From: Gordoniibacillus kamchatkensis
GTDB taxonomy: Bacteria > Bacillota > Bacilli > Paenibacillales > NBRC-103111
Direction of reading: 5' to 3'
Length of the DNA: 64,000 bases
Assembly (NCBI RefSeq): GCF_000829455.1
Contig: NZ_JXAK01000029.1
Coordinates: forward strand, 1-64,000
Shown here: positions 41,237 through 49,302 of the stretch, piece by piece
Position numbering within the stretch: position 1 is the stretch's first letter
How the letters are laid out: the number at the start of each line of letters is the position of its first letter
Position numbers and translations under genes: made by a program
Notes under the pieces: generated by a model
What the model was told of the DNA's origin: nothing
What the model saw: the letters and a program-made list of their open reading frames with translations, nothing else
The model's database searches: none

Positions 41237-42035
41237 GCGGCAGACCGTAAAACCGCACCGTATTGTTGTACAAAATGCGGGCCGCTTCCTCTGCCGGCAT
41301 TCGTTTTCGCGCGGCGATCGTTTCGATCGTCGCGCGAATCATATGCGGCCTCGTCTCCTGCCCGGCAAACGGGCCTTCGAACGGCCACGGGCCGTCCGTC
41401 TCCGCCATCATCAGCTCCAGCGGGTAGCGGCCGATCAGCTGCTGAATTTCTTCCTCATACACCGCATCCGGCGTCACCGAAATAAAGCAGCCTCTCTCGA
41501 TCATGCGCTGTATTGCCGCTTCCGAGCCTTTGAACCAGTGAAAATGCGCTTTCACCCGCGGGTAGTCCGCCAGCATATCGCAAACGGTTTCCGCATCGTC
41601 GTACACGGCATGCAGCACGACCGGCTTCGCCAATTCGTCCGCGAGCGCGATCATCCGCTCCAGCAGCCGGACGTACGGCGCCAGCTCGAATTGCTCGCCG
41701 CGCCACTCGGCCTCCTGCCTCGTGTAATAAGGGAGCCCGACTTCGCCTACGGCGATCGTTCGCTCCGCACGCTGCCGAATCCAGGCGACGAGCTCCTCCA
41801 ACTCTTCCCCGCCGATCGGCTCCTGCTCCGGATGATAGCCGTAAGCTGGATAAACGAGCCGGGGGTACTTTCTATCCCAACTCTCAACCGCCTGACACGA
41901 CGGCAAGTTCATCGACACTGCGATGCAGCCGGCCACTCCGTCGTGGCCGTACGAATGCAGCAGCGCTTCCGTACGAAGGGGCTCGTAGGAATCGAGGTGC
42001 ACGTGCGCATCGATAATCGGTATCTCGCGGTTCAA
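41223..42035 (-). CDS. TatD-family metal-dependent hydrolase, last gene of the thi operon
   Basis: A 270-aa TIM-barrel hydrolase. Metal residues: DAHVHLD (His-x-His), GEVGLP (Glu), VLHAVYD (His), AHFHWFKG (His) and AETDGPWPF (Asp). TatD proteins are often nucleases, but this divergent member ends a thiamine-precursor transport operon. The TTG start at 42035 follows AAGGAGG and overlaps the stop of the ATPase gene (TTGA). A role in processing a salvaged thiamine breakdown product is possible, but that is inference. Confidence 0.87.
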   Translation of the reverse strand: MNREIPIIDAHVHLDSYEPLRTEALLHSYGHDGVAGCIAVSMNLPSCQAVESWDRKYPRLVYPAYGYHPEQEPIGGEELEELVAWIRQRAERTIAVGEVGLPYYTRQEAEWRGEQFELAPYVRLLERMIALADELAKPVVLHAVYDDAETVCDMLADYPRVKAHFHWFKGSEAAIQRMIERGCFISVTPDAVYEEEIQQLIGRYPLELMMAETDGPWPFEGPFAGQETRPHMIRATIETIAARKRMPAEEAARILYNNTVRFYGLPLTIR

Positions 42036-42835
42036 CGTTGCGGCACCTCCTTCGCTTTGCGCAGCACGTCGTACAGCTGCTGGCGCAGCCGCACGAACTG
42101 CGGCTCGGCCATATTTGCTTCGCTGCGCGGATGCGGCCACGGCACCTTGACTTCCTCCAACACGGTGGCCGGTTTCGCCGACAGCACGTAGACGCGGTCC
42201 GCCAGGAGCAGCGCTTCGTCGATGCTGTGCGTAACGAGCAGCACCGCGCGTCCGCTTTCCTGCCACAAGCTGCCGAGCCACAGCTGCATCTCGAGCCGGG
42301 TCATCGCATCCAGCGCGCCGAACGGCTCGTCGAGACAGAGCAGCTGCTGCGGCCCGAGCAGCGCCCGCACGAACGAGGCCCGCTGCTGCATGCCGCCGGA
42401 CAGCTCATGCGGGTAGGCGCTCTCGCAGCCGCCCAGCCCGGCTCGCACCAGCCATTCCCGCGCCTTAGGTTCCGCCTCCTTACGGCTTATTCCGGCTATT
42501 TCCGCCGCCATCAGCACGTTGTCCAGCACATTGCGCCACGGCAGCAGCGACGGCTGCTGCGGCATGTAGCCGATGCGGCCGCGCTGCCCGGCGATGTCCT
42601 CGCCGCCGAGCCGGATCGCGCCGCTGTCCGGCTGCAGCAAGCCGCCGATCAGCCGGAACAGCGTCGTTTTGCCGCTGCCCGACGGTCCGAGAATGGCGAC
42701 AAATTCGCCGCTGCCCACCTGCAGCGTTACGCCGTCCAGCACCTTGACAGCCGCGTCGCCTTTTCCCGCCCCGGGAAACGATTTCCGAATATGCTCAAGA
42801 GCAAGCAGCGGCTCTCCGCCGGTGACTGCACTCAC
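42032..42835 (-). CDS. thiZ: ABC transporter ATPase (ThiZ-like)
   Basis: A 267-aa ATPase of the nitrate/taurine/HMP group. Walker A GPSGSGKTT (residues 47-55), Q-loop MPQQPSLLPW, signature LSGGMQQR, Walker B LLCLDEPFGALD and H-loop THSIDEA are all intact. The GTG start at 42835 has AAGGAGGGGG upstream and lies 14 bases after the permease stop. With the binding protein and permease it forms an importer for hydroxymethylpyrimidine or a related thiamine precursor. Confidence 0.9.
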   Translation of the reverse strand: MSAVTGGEPLLALEHIRKSFPGAGKGDAAVKVLDGVTLQVGSGEFVAILGPSGSGKTTLFRLIGGLLQPDSGAIRLGGEDIAGQRGRIGYMPQQPSLLPWRNVLDNVLMAAEIAGISRKEAEPKAREWLVRAGLGGCESAYPHELSGGMQQRASFVRALLGPQQLLCLDEPFGALDAMTRLEMQLWLGSLWQESGRAVLLVTHSIDEALLLADRVYVLSAKPATVLEEVKVPWPHPRSEANMAEPQFVRLRQQLYDVLRKAKEVPQR

Positions 42836-42849
42836 ATGCGCCCCCTCCT

Positions 42850-43623
42850 TCATTCGCCTCGCCCCTGGTTCCAGCCGATCAGCATTTTTTCCAGCAGCGC
42901 GACAATACCGAACATGATGAACGCTAGGATAATGATGACGAATAACGCGACAAAGACGCGCGTCGTTTGAAACTGGTTGCGGGAAAACTGAATGTAGTAG
43001 CCGAGCCCTTTGTCTCCGCCGAGAAATTCGGCGACGACGGCGCCCATGATGCTGTACGTGGCGGCAATTTTCAAGCCGGAAAACAAAGACGGCAGCGCGT
43101 GCGGCAGCTCCAGCTTGCGGAACAGCTGGGCTTTGCTCGCGCCGATCATCCGCATATAGTCCGCCATGCCCCGGTCCGTCCGGGCAAGGGCGTCCGTAAG
43201 CGCTACCGTGACCGGAAAAAAGCAGTACAGGGCGATGACGATAATTTTCGGCGTCGGCGACAGAAAGCCGAACCAGATCATGAGCAGCGGCCCGAGCGCG
43301 GCCGGATGAATATTTTGCGAAATGATCAGGAGCGGATACAGTCCCGACTTGACCGCAGCGATCATATGCATCGCCAGAGCCAGGCCGATCCCGACCGCGA
43401 CGCCGCACGCGAAGCCAATGAGGGAAATGTGCAGCGTCGCTTCCGTATGCATCCAGATGCGGGGAAACGACGCTACGGCTTCACGGCCGATATCGGCGGG
43501 GCTGGGCAGCTTGAACTTCTCGATGCCGCTGAGCTGCACGCCGATTTGCCATGCAAGCAGCAAAAGGAGGACGGCCGCTGTCGGCGGCCATCCCCTTTTC
43601 CACCACGACGTCCCGGTCTTCAT
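42850..43623 (-). CDS. thiX: ABC transporter permease (ThiX-like)
   Basis: A 257-aa inner-membrane permease with six helices. The ATPase-contact loop is DYMRMIGASKAQLFRKLELPHALPSLFSGLKIA (EAA motif). It belongs to the SsuC/TauC-like permeases used for sulfonates, nitrate and thiamine precursors. Its ATG overlaps the stop of the thiamine-binding gene upstream (ATGA). It acts with the ATPase and lipoprotein encoded around it. Confidence 0.9.
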   Translation of the reverse strand: MKTGTSWWKRGWPPTAAVLLLLLAWQIGVQLSGIEKFKLPSPADIGREAVASFPRIWMHTEATLHISLIGFACGVAVGIGLALAMHMIAAVKSGLYPLLIISQNIHPAALGPLLMIWFGFLSPTPKIIVIALYCFFPVTVALTDALARTDRGMADYMRMIGASKAQLFRKLELPHALPSLFSGLKIAATYSIMGAVVAEFLGGDKGLGYYIQFSRNQFQTTRVFVALFVIIILAFIMFGIVALLEKMLIGWNQGRGE

Positions 43624-43913
43624 CGATATTTCTCGATGAGCCGGTCGATCGAAGCGCCTGACTCCGGATTGTAGTAAATTTTGATTTGCGAAATGACATT
43701 GGGCGAGCCCATCTCGATCATCGCTTCGTTCATCCGCTTCACGACGTCCAGCAGCGCATCCAGCTCGCCCTCCATCGTCGTTTCGAGCGGCCCGACCAAA
43801 TGCTTGACGCCGGACTGCGCAATCACCTCAATCGCCCGGTCCACATACGGAATGACGTCGCCGCCGTCCGGCGTTTTCGGCAAAATTTGAATGCTGACGA
43901 GCGCATTCGCCAT
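43620..43913 (-). CDS. Thiamine-binding MTH1187/YkoF-family protein
   Basis: A 97-aa ferredoxin-like protein: MANALVSIQILPKTPDG, VDRAIEVIAQSGVKHLVGPLETTMEGELDALLDVVKR, then a C-terminal helix. The HLVGPLETTMEG core is typical of this family, whose members bind thiamine or related pyrimidines. It lies between the binding lipoprotein and the permease, so it might deliver or sense the ligand. Both junctions are tight (15 bases, and a 4-base overlap). Confidence 0.9.
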   Translation of the reverse strand: MANALVSIQILPKTPDGGDVIPYVDRAIEVIAQSGVKHLVGPLETTMEGELDALLDVVKRMNEAMIEMGSPNVISQIKIYYNPESGASIDRLIEKYR

Positions 43914-43928
43914 ATCGGTTCTCCTCCG

Positions 43929-44990
43929 CTACTTTTTGGCCGGCAAGAAATCGTTCGTGAACGCCTTCGACGCGTCCAGCTTCTTGTCCAGCAGCTTATG
44001 ATCGTACATCCAGTTCGCATAGTTTTCGAAAATGACTTGCTTTTGCTCGCCCCAGCGCGGCGCGTCGTCCTGATATTTCGGGCTCAGCCACTTTTGGCTC
44101 GCCTTCACCAGCTTCGGATCGAGGTCCGGCACCGCTTTGATCAAGATGTCCGCCGCTTTGTCGGGCTTACCGATCGCATATTCGTACCCTTTGGACGTCG
44201 CAGCCATGAACTTTTTCACGAGTTCCGGGTTTTCTTTGATCATCTTTTCGCTCGTTTCCAGCAGCGGCGTATAGTAGTCCAGCTTATCCGAATACTTGGT
44301 CAAATAAATCATGTTGATCGGCTCGCCGCGCAGCTCCGCCTCGACACCCGTCCAGCCGTAGTAAATCCAGGCGAAATCGATATCCTTCTTGACCGCTGTG
44401 AAATAGTCCGCTTCGCCGATGTTGACGATTTTCACCTTGCTCGCGTCCGCATGCTCCTGCTGCATGAGCGATTCGATCATGGCGTTTTCGGAAGGCGAGC
44501 CCCAGCCGCCGTACGTTTTGCCTTCAAAATCTTTCGGCGACTTGATATTTTTCGCCGCCGGCGAGGCGAAGCCCGACGTATTGTGCTGAATGATGGCGCC
44601 GATCGAGACGAGCGGAACGTCCTGCACGCGCGCTTGCGTCAACCCTTCCTGGTAACCGACGCCGAACTGGGCTTCGCCTGTCGCCACCATCGTATCCGCA
44701 CCGCTTTGGCCCGGCTGCACGATGTCGACGTTCAGGCCTTCCTGCTCGTAGTAACCAAGCTGCTTCGCTACATATAAACCCGTATGGTTCGTATTCGGCG
44801 TCCAATCGAGCACGACTTTGACGTTCTGCAGCTGCTTCGGCTGCGCGGCAGGCGCGCTTGCCGCCGCATTCGGCGTGGCTCCCGCGTTAGATGCCGCCGC
44901 TTTCGTCGCCGGCTCGCTTTTGCCGCAGCCGGATGCCGCCAGCATGATGACGCACAACGCCGCCATTCCTTTCATTCCCCAAGCTTTCAT
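43929..44990 (-). CDS. thiY: Thiamine-precursor ABC transporter binding lipoprotein (ThiY-like)
   Basis: A 353-aa lipoprotein of the NMT1/THI5-like family. The signal peptide ends in LAASGC, an Ala-rich linker follows, and the ligand domain starts VKVVLDWTPNTNHTGLYVAKQLGYYEQEGL, the WxPNTNHTG signature of hydroxymethylpyrimidine-binding proteins. GGGGAGG precedes the ATG at 44990. First gene of the operon, 40 bases after the terminator of the TPP riboswitch. Confidence 0.93.
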   Translation of the reverse strand: MKAWGMKGMAALCVIMLAASGCGKSEPATKAAASNAGATPNAAASAPAAQPKQLQNVKVVLDWTPNTNHTGLYVAKQLGYYEQEGLNVDIVQPGQSGADTMVATGEAQFGVGYQEGLTQARVQDVPLVSIGAIIQHNTSGFASPAAKNIKSPKDFEGKTYGGWGSPSENAMIESLMQQEHADASKVKIVNIGEADYFTAVKKDIDFAWIYYGWTGVEAELRGEPINMIYLTKYSDKLDYYTPLLETSEKMIKENPELVKKFMAATSKGYEYAIGKPDKAADILIKAVPDLDPKLVKASQKWLSPKYQDDAPRWGEQKQVIFENYANWMYDHKLLDKKLDASKAFTNDFLPAKK

Positions 44991-45032
44991 CCGTATGGCC
45001 TCCCCTTTTCTATTGCCACGTTTCGCGCACGC

Positions 45033-45182
45033 AAAAAAACGCCCCCTGATCCGGAGGCGCATGCATGCTCAGCAAGCGAAAAGGTAGGCGTCCCTACGCC
45101 GGCATTATCCGGATCAGGTTAAAGGGTCAGTATCTTACGGGATACACTCTCAGCCGGCCGTTAGTTCCAGCACCCCTGCGTT
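45033..45182 (-). promoter_or_regulatory. TPP riboswitch with intrinsic terminator
   Basis: The minus strand has the THI-box elements in order: CAGGGGUGC, CUGAGAG, a variable P3-arm, ACCCUUUAACCUGAUCCGGAUAAUGCCGG and CGUAGGGA (about 45182-45090). A terminator follows: GCGCCTCC, a GGATCA loop, GGGGGCG and TTTTTTT (45062-45033). High thiamine pyrophosphate should end transcription before thiY. Confidence 0.95.
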
Positions 45183-45207
45183 GATATGCGATTGGAATTG
45201 CATGACC

Positions 45208-45338
45208 AGGCGTTAAGCTGGGTGTGTAACGTTGAGCAACGTGCTGAGCGTCCCACGGCCAGCTTAACGCCTAGGCGTTAAGCTGGGGGTGTAACGTTGA
45301 GCAACATGCCGGGCGTCCCACAGCCAGCTTAACGCCTA
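45208..45338. repeat. Tandem pair of 65-bp hairpin repeats
   Basis: Two head-to-tail copies (about 45208-45272 and 45273-45337), nearly identical, each with arms AGGCGTTAAGCTGG and CCAGCTTAACGCCT around a GTGTAACGTTGAGCAAC centre. They lie within the leader of the thi transcript, between the predicted promoter and the TPP aptamer. Confidence 0.88.
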
Positions 45339-45343
45339 GGTGA

Positions 45344-45373
45344 AGTATAGCACCGTCAAGTCCAGCTTTTCAA
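45344..45373 (-). promoter_or_regulatory. Predicted promoter of the thi operon
   Basis: On the minus strand TTGAAA (45373-45368), 18 bases, TATACT (45349-45344). It overlaps the end of the patatin gene. Confidence 0.6.
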
Positions 45374-46200
45374 TACATTTTTTTTTGCCGCTCGGCGTCC
45401 CGGTAACCGAGCTCGTACATGGCCGCCAGCTTGGCCGGATTTTTCTCCATGCGGCTTACTTGCAGGTCGGCCGTCGGGCGGATGACGATCGCCTTGCCGT
45501 CCTGTTCGAGCTCGTCGACATAATCGAGCGTGTCGTTGTACGTATGATGCCTCCTGCTCATGACGTCGATGAGACCGCGGTACTGGGGATATAGCTTGCG
45601 CGCCAGCCAGCCCCAGCGGAACGGGCGTTTGCGGTATGATTTCACTTGCGTGAGAATAATGACGTTGCGCTCGTTGCCGTCGGCGATCGATTTGCGGATC
45701 GGGATCGGATCGCAGATGCCTCCGTCCAGCAGCTCACGCCCATTCTGGACGACTGGCCTGGAGATGAAAGGAAGCGAGCTCGAAGCCTGTACGATCGTCA
45801 GCAAGTCATCCTTCACCGCTTCTTTCGTATAGTAGACTGCTTCCCCCGTGCGGGCGTCCATCGTGCCTACAACGAACTGCTGCGGCGAAGCGTGGAACGC
45901 GTCGAAATCGAACGGGACGAGGCGGCGGGGAATTTCGTCGAAAATAAACTTCATCCCGAACATGCTTTTTTCTTTCAGCAAGTTGCGGTAGCTTAAATAG
46001 CGCGGATCCGTGATGAAATCGACGGTCACCTTGCGATTGCGGCCGATTTGCCGCGATATGTAGGAAGTCGCGTTGCAGGCGCCGGCGGATACGCCGATAA
46101 CATATGAATAGTACAGCTCATGCTCCATTAAATAGTCCAAAGCTCCGGCCGTATAGGCGCCGCGCATCCCTCCGCCCTCCAGCACCAATCCAGTCCTCAT
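45370..46200 (-). CDS. Patatin-like phospholipase
   Basis: A 276-aa acyl hydrolase with a Ser-Asp dyad. The oxyanion loop is GGGMRGAY (residues 9-16), the nucleophile elbow GVSAG (Ser near 39) and the Asp lies in DGGICDPIP (near 159). Similar to B. subtilis YlbK/YchK-type proteins. It should act on phospholipids or other acyl esters in the cytosol or at the membrane; there is no signal peptide. Single gene. Confidence 0.92.
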   Translation of the reverse strand: MRTGLVLEGGGMRGAYTAGALDYLMEHELYYSYVIGVSAGACNATSYISRQIGRNRKVTVDFITDPRYLSYRNLLKEKSMFGMKFIFDEIPRRLVPFDFDAFHASPQQFVVGTMDARTGEAVYYTKEAVKDDLLTIVQASSSLPFISRPVVQNGRELLDGGICDPIPIRKSIADGNERNVIILTQVKSYRKRPFRWGWLARKLYPQYRGLIDVMSRRHHTYNDTLDYVDELEQDGKAIVIRPTADLQVSRMEKNPAKLAAMYELGYRDAERQKKMY

Positions 46201-46301
46201 CCGGGTTCACCGTCCTTATCTCTCTATGTCCCTATGCGGGAACGTGCATTCTTCATTATACTGCGAAATGGAAATAAAGAAAAATAACGAATACTGTTGC
46301 A

Positions 46302-46336
46302 AAATGCCCGCAGCGGAAATAAGCCGCGGGCATTTG
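46302..46336 (-). terminator. Terminator after a small gene
   Basis: AAATGCCCGC and GCGGGCATTT arms; on the minus strand TTTTGC follows. Confidence 0.8.
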
Positions 46337-46340
46337 CCGT

Positions 46341-46481
46341 TTATACCTGGTTATTTTTGTTGATTCCGTTCAAGCTGGGCGGCCGGTCTTTCGCTTTGCC
46401 CGCTTTGACCGTTATTGCTTCTTCCTGCATCGAATCGTGATTTTGCTGGCTGTTGATCGTTTCGCTCTTGTTGTGCGGCAC
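46341..46481 (-). CDS. 46-aa hydrophilic small protein
   Basis: GTG start, GGAGGTGA eight bases before it. The product begins MPHNKSETINSQQNHDSMQE and ends in DRPPSLNGINKNNQV; it is rich in Asn, Gln and Lys and has no hydrophobic segment. A second frame on the same strand (TTG at 46488 to 46351, 45 aa) is also open, with a tighter ribosome site; which is used is unclear. A good terminator follows. Possibly a small spore protein, but there is no firm family match. Confidence 0.5.
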   Translation of the reverse strand: MPHNKSETINSQQNHDSMQEEAITVKAGKAKDRPPSLNGINKNNQV

Positions 46482-46552
46482 CTGTCAATTCACCTCCGTT
46501 ATAGGCTTAGGCTTCCATCTGCCGCCCGTTCTATGCGCTGCGAAAGCTATCC

Positions 46553-46678
46553 GGGCGTTAAGCTAGAGGTGTAACGGCGTACAATGCGCCAACGCATCTC
46601 AGCCAGCTTAACGCCTTGGCGTTAAGAGGAGTAACGGCGAGCTATATGCAGAGCGCCCCACAGCCAGCTTAACGCCTA
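46553..46678. repeat. Second tandem pair of the 65-bp hairpin repeat
   Basis: Copies at about 46553-46616 and 46617-46678, of the same family as 45208-45338. The first has arms GGCGTTAAGCT and AGCTTAACGCC; the second lost four bases of its left arm (GGCGTTAAG then AGGAG) but keeps a full right arm. Confidence 0.82.
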
Positions 46679-46740
46679 GAATGGAACGGCAACGGTTGGC
46701 GCATGTTAAGAAACGATACGAACGAAGGAGGACAGCTCTC

Positions 46741-47058
46741 ATGACAGAAGTCGATCAGCACCAGCAGCCGATGATGCATGCGCTGGAGCGTGCCAAGCAA
46801 GCGATTACGATGGCGAAGGAAGCCCGCTGGAGCCTGGAGCAGGCGCAAATCGTTGCCGACCCGGGGATTCTCCGCCGCGCGCACGACAGATTGCAGGAAG
46901 CCGAGCGCGAGGTGGCCGACGCCACGAAGCAGCTCGAGCATCACGATACCGAAAGCCATCATCAGCAAATCGCCCAGACGATGACGCAGCTGCGCGCGGC
47001 CGCCCAAGACATCGACATAGCGACGCAAGCTTATACGACCCCGAAACAAATCCGATAA
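46741..47058 (+). CDS. Hypothetical coiled-coil protein
   Basis: A 105-aa protein, almost entirely helical and rich in Gln, Ala and His (MMHALERAKQAITMAKEARWSLEQAQIVADPG and HRLQEAEREVADATKQLEHHDTE-like stretches). It has no signal peptide or Cys. AAGGAGG stands nine bases before the ATG at 46741, and a strong terminator follows. The hairpin repeats end just upstream. Function unknown. Confidence 0.78.
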   Translation: MTEVDQHQQPMMHALERAKQAITMAKEARWSLEQAQIVADPGILRRAHDRLQEAEREVADATKQLEHHDTESHHQQIAQTMTQLRAAAQDIDIATQAYTTPKQIR

Positions 47059-47070
47059 AAGCTTAGTTAT

Positions 47071-47112
47071 CGAAAAGTGACTCGAGCCGCACCGCTCTGT
47101 CACTTTTTTTGC
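47071..47112 (+). terminator. Terminator
   Basis: AAAAGTGAC and GTCACTTTTTTT arms, just after the coiled-coil gene. Confidence 0.85.
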
Positions 47113-47181
47113 ATACCGGCATTAGGCATGCGGGCAACACGTATCGTGTATAGAAGCTTCTGCAAAAAGAGGAGGATCCTC

Positions 47182-48495
47182 ATGATCCGTTCGATACAAA
47201 TCGATCCCGCCTTCCCTTATTACAGGAGCCGTTCCCCGGAAAGCGTCGCTGAAGAGCTCAAGCTGGCGGGCTACGGCACGGTCCATATTTTCGTGACGAA
47301 TGAATGCGCTGTCGACCGGACGCTGGTCATGGCGCTTCGCCGTCAAGACATTGAAGTGTGGGCGCTGACGCTCGGCAACGGCACGTTCGTCACTTCGCAC
47401 TTGCCAACAGGATGGCAACAATGGCGGATGGGACTGCTGAAAAAGGTCGATGACGGTTACACGCGTCTTTCCCCCTTTTGCCGCGAATATGTCGCTTGGA
47501 AGAAGCAGGCTCTCGCCCGCCTCGTCGCCACCGTTCCGTTCGACGGGCTGGAAATCGCCGAGCCGTATTTGCCGGAATGGAACGGCCTTGAATCGGGAAC
47601 ATACGGCGATATCGGACCGCATGCGCAGCGCGAGTTCGAGCGGGAATACGGCGCCGCGATTCCGGACTTGCGGGATCCTTCCGCACCCACCTATTACGCG
47701 AAGCAGCCTGAGCTATACGGCAAGTGGGTCGAATTTCGCGTGCGGGGCGTGAACCGGTACGTTGCGGAAATGATCAACGGCGCTGGCGGCGTGCGCGAGG
47801 CGAGGCCCGGCATCCGCATCGCGACGTGGACGCTGGCCATCGACGCCGGTCCCGATTCGCTCGCCAAACTGCGCGAGCTGCAGGGCAACGATGCGGTGTC
47901 GATGGCCCGCGCTGTCAAGCCGGATGTCCATTATTTGCAGACGCATTGGCCCGACTGGGGACGGGCCGATTTGCCGCCGTCTTACGTCCGCGGTTACAAG
48001 CCGTTCATAGAATCGCTTCGCGCCGCAAATCCACAGCTGCCGATCGGGATTCAGACCGATATCGGTTCGGCCAAGCGGATGATCCGCTCCCGGGCGTGGC
48101 TCGATTCGTTCGAGCAAGAGGTTCGGCTGCTCGGCTGCGAGACGTGGACCGCGTACGAATACCAGCTTGGCGGAGCGCTTTACGACGAGGCGCCACGCCT
48201 GCTCTGGGCCGTGAAGTTCGGCACCGACAGTGCCGTGCTGTCGTTCCATAAACGAATCTCCAAACCGGACGCTATGACGCTGCGGTTCGCCGTACGGACC
48301 GGCAGCCGGGTGTTGGAACTGCAGCCCAGCCGGCTGCATACGGACGGGAATCGGCTGTTCCTTTACGGCGTTAAACTGCCGGAACACAGCTGCGAGCTCG
48401 GGGTTCAAGGCGTATGCGATACGCCCGAATTGCTTCACTTCCCTCCGGCCAAAACGAACCGATGCGATGCGTACCAATGGATTTTTCTCGCTTAA
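47182..48495 (+). CDS. TIM-barrel, glycoside-hydrolase-like protein
   Basis: A 437-aa soluble protein without signal peptide. The N-terminal 330 residues have the strand rhythm of a barrel: GYGTVHIFV, DIEVWALT, FDGLEIAEPYLPEWNG, GIRIATWTLAID, VHYLQTHWPDWG and PIGIQTDIGS. The Glu in LEIAEPYLPEW may be catalytic. About 100 C-terminal residues form a beta-rich domain. It recalls putative glycosidases of unknown substrate. AGAGGAGG precedes the ATG at 47182. Single gene. Confidence 0.72.
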   Translation: MIRSIQIDPAFPYYRSRSPESVAEELKLAGYGTVHIFVTNECAVDRTLVMALRRQDIEVWALTLGNGTFVTSHLPTGWQQWRMGLLKKVDDGYTRLSPFCREYVAWKKQALARLVATVPFDGLEIAEPYLPEWNGLESGTYGDIGPHAQREFEREYGAAIPDLRDPSAPTYYAKQPELYGKWVEFRVRGVNRYVAEMINGAGGVREARPGIRIATWTLAIDAGPDSLAKLRELQGNDAVSMARAVKPDVHYLQTHWPDWGRADLPPSYVRGYKPFIESLRAANPQLPIGIQTDIGSAKRMIRSRAWLDSFEQEVRLLGCETWTAYEYQLGGALYDEAPRLLWAVKFGTDSAVLSFHKRISKPDAMTLRFAVRTGSRVLELQPSRLHTDGNRLFLYGVKLPEHSCELGVQGVCDTPELLHFPPAKTNRCDAYQWIFLA

Positions 48496-48576
48496 GGCTC
48501 CCTTTTCATTGCCGAGCCCATGTGCTACACTAGTCGGGAATGACGTTCGCTAAGGCGCAGGGAGGCATTTTTTTAC

Positions 48577-49203
48577 ATGTTGGTTATCGGCATCGCCGGC
48601 GGCACAGGCTCCGGCAAGACGTCCGTCGCCCGTAACATTATGAACAAATTGGGCAAAGACAACGTTACGCTGCTATCGCAAGATAATTATTATATCGATC
48701 ATTCCGAACTGGCGCCGGAAGAGCGCGAAAAAATCAATTACGATCATCCGAACGCGTTCGACAACGCATTGCTCCTCGCCCATTTGCAGCAGCTTCGCGA
48801 GGGCCGGCCGATCGATTGCCCGAAGTACGATTTCACAAAGCATGCCCGGTCCGCGCAAACAATCCGAATTGAAGTCAAGCCGATCGTTCTGATCGAAGGC
48901 ATTCACGTACTGACCGACGAGCAAGTGCGCGGCGCCCTCGACATTAAAGTGTTCGTCGATACGGACCCCGATGTGCGCATATTGCGCCGCGTCGTTCGCG
49001 ACATTCAAGACCGCGGACGAACGCTCAAATCGGTGTACGAGCAGTACTTGACTACCGTCAAACCGATGCACGACGCTTTCATCGAACCTTCCAAAAAGTA
49101 TGCAGACATCATCATTCCGGAAGGCGGGCACAACGAAATCGGCATCTCCCTGCTCACGTCGCTGACAGAGCGATATATGGCCGAAAGCGCCAGACCTGGC
49201 TGA
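48577..49203 (+). CDS. udk: Uridine kinase
   Basis: A 208-aa kinase that makes UMP and CMP from uridine and cytidine. P-loop GGTGSGKTS (residues 8-16), the substrate loop SQDNYYIDHSEL, YDHPNAFDN, and the LID region RRVVRDIQDRGRTLKSVYEQY are all present. AGGGAGG precedes the ATG. A strong terminator follows, so it is a single-gene unit. Confidence 0.95.
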   Translation: MLVIGIAGGTGSGKTSVARNIMNKLGKDNVTLLSQDNYYIDHSELAPEEREKINYDHPNAFDNALLLAHLQQLREGRPIDCPKYDFTKHARSAQTIRIEVKPIVLIEGIHVLTDEQVRGALDIKVFVDTDPDVRILRRVVRDIQDRGRTLKSVYEQYLTTVKPMHDAFIEPSKKYADIIIPEGGHNEIGISLLTSLTERYMAESARPG

Positions 49204-49217
49204 CCGCCCCGCGGCCC

Positions 49218-49262
49218 TAAAAAAAGCAGCTTATCCTCAATCCGGATAAGCTGCTTTTTTCG
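49218..49262 (+). terminator. Terminator after udk
   Basis: AAAAAAAGCAGCTTATCC and GGATAAGCTGCTTTTTT enclose a short TCAAT loop. Confidence 0.93.
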
Positions 49263-49302
49263 TAGCCGGTACGCCGCCTCCGCGGTAAACGGCTTCAGCC
49301 GT

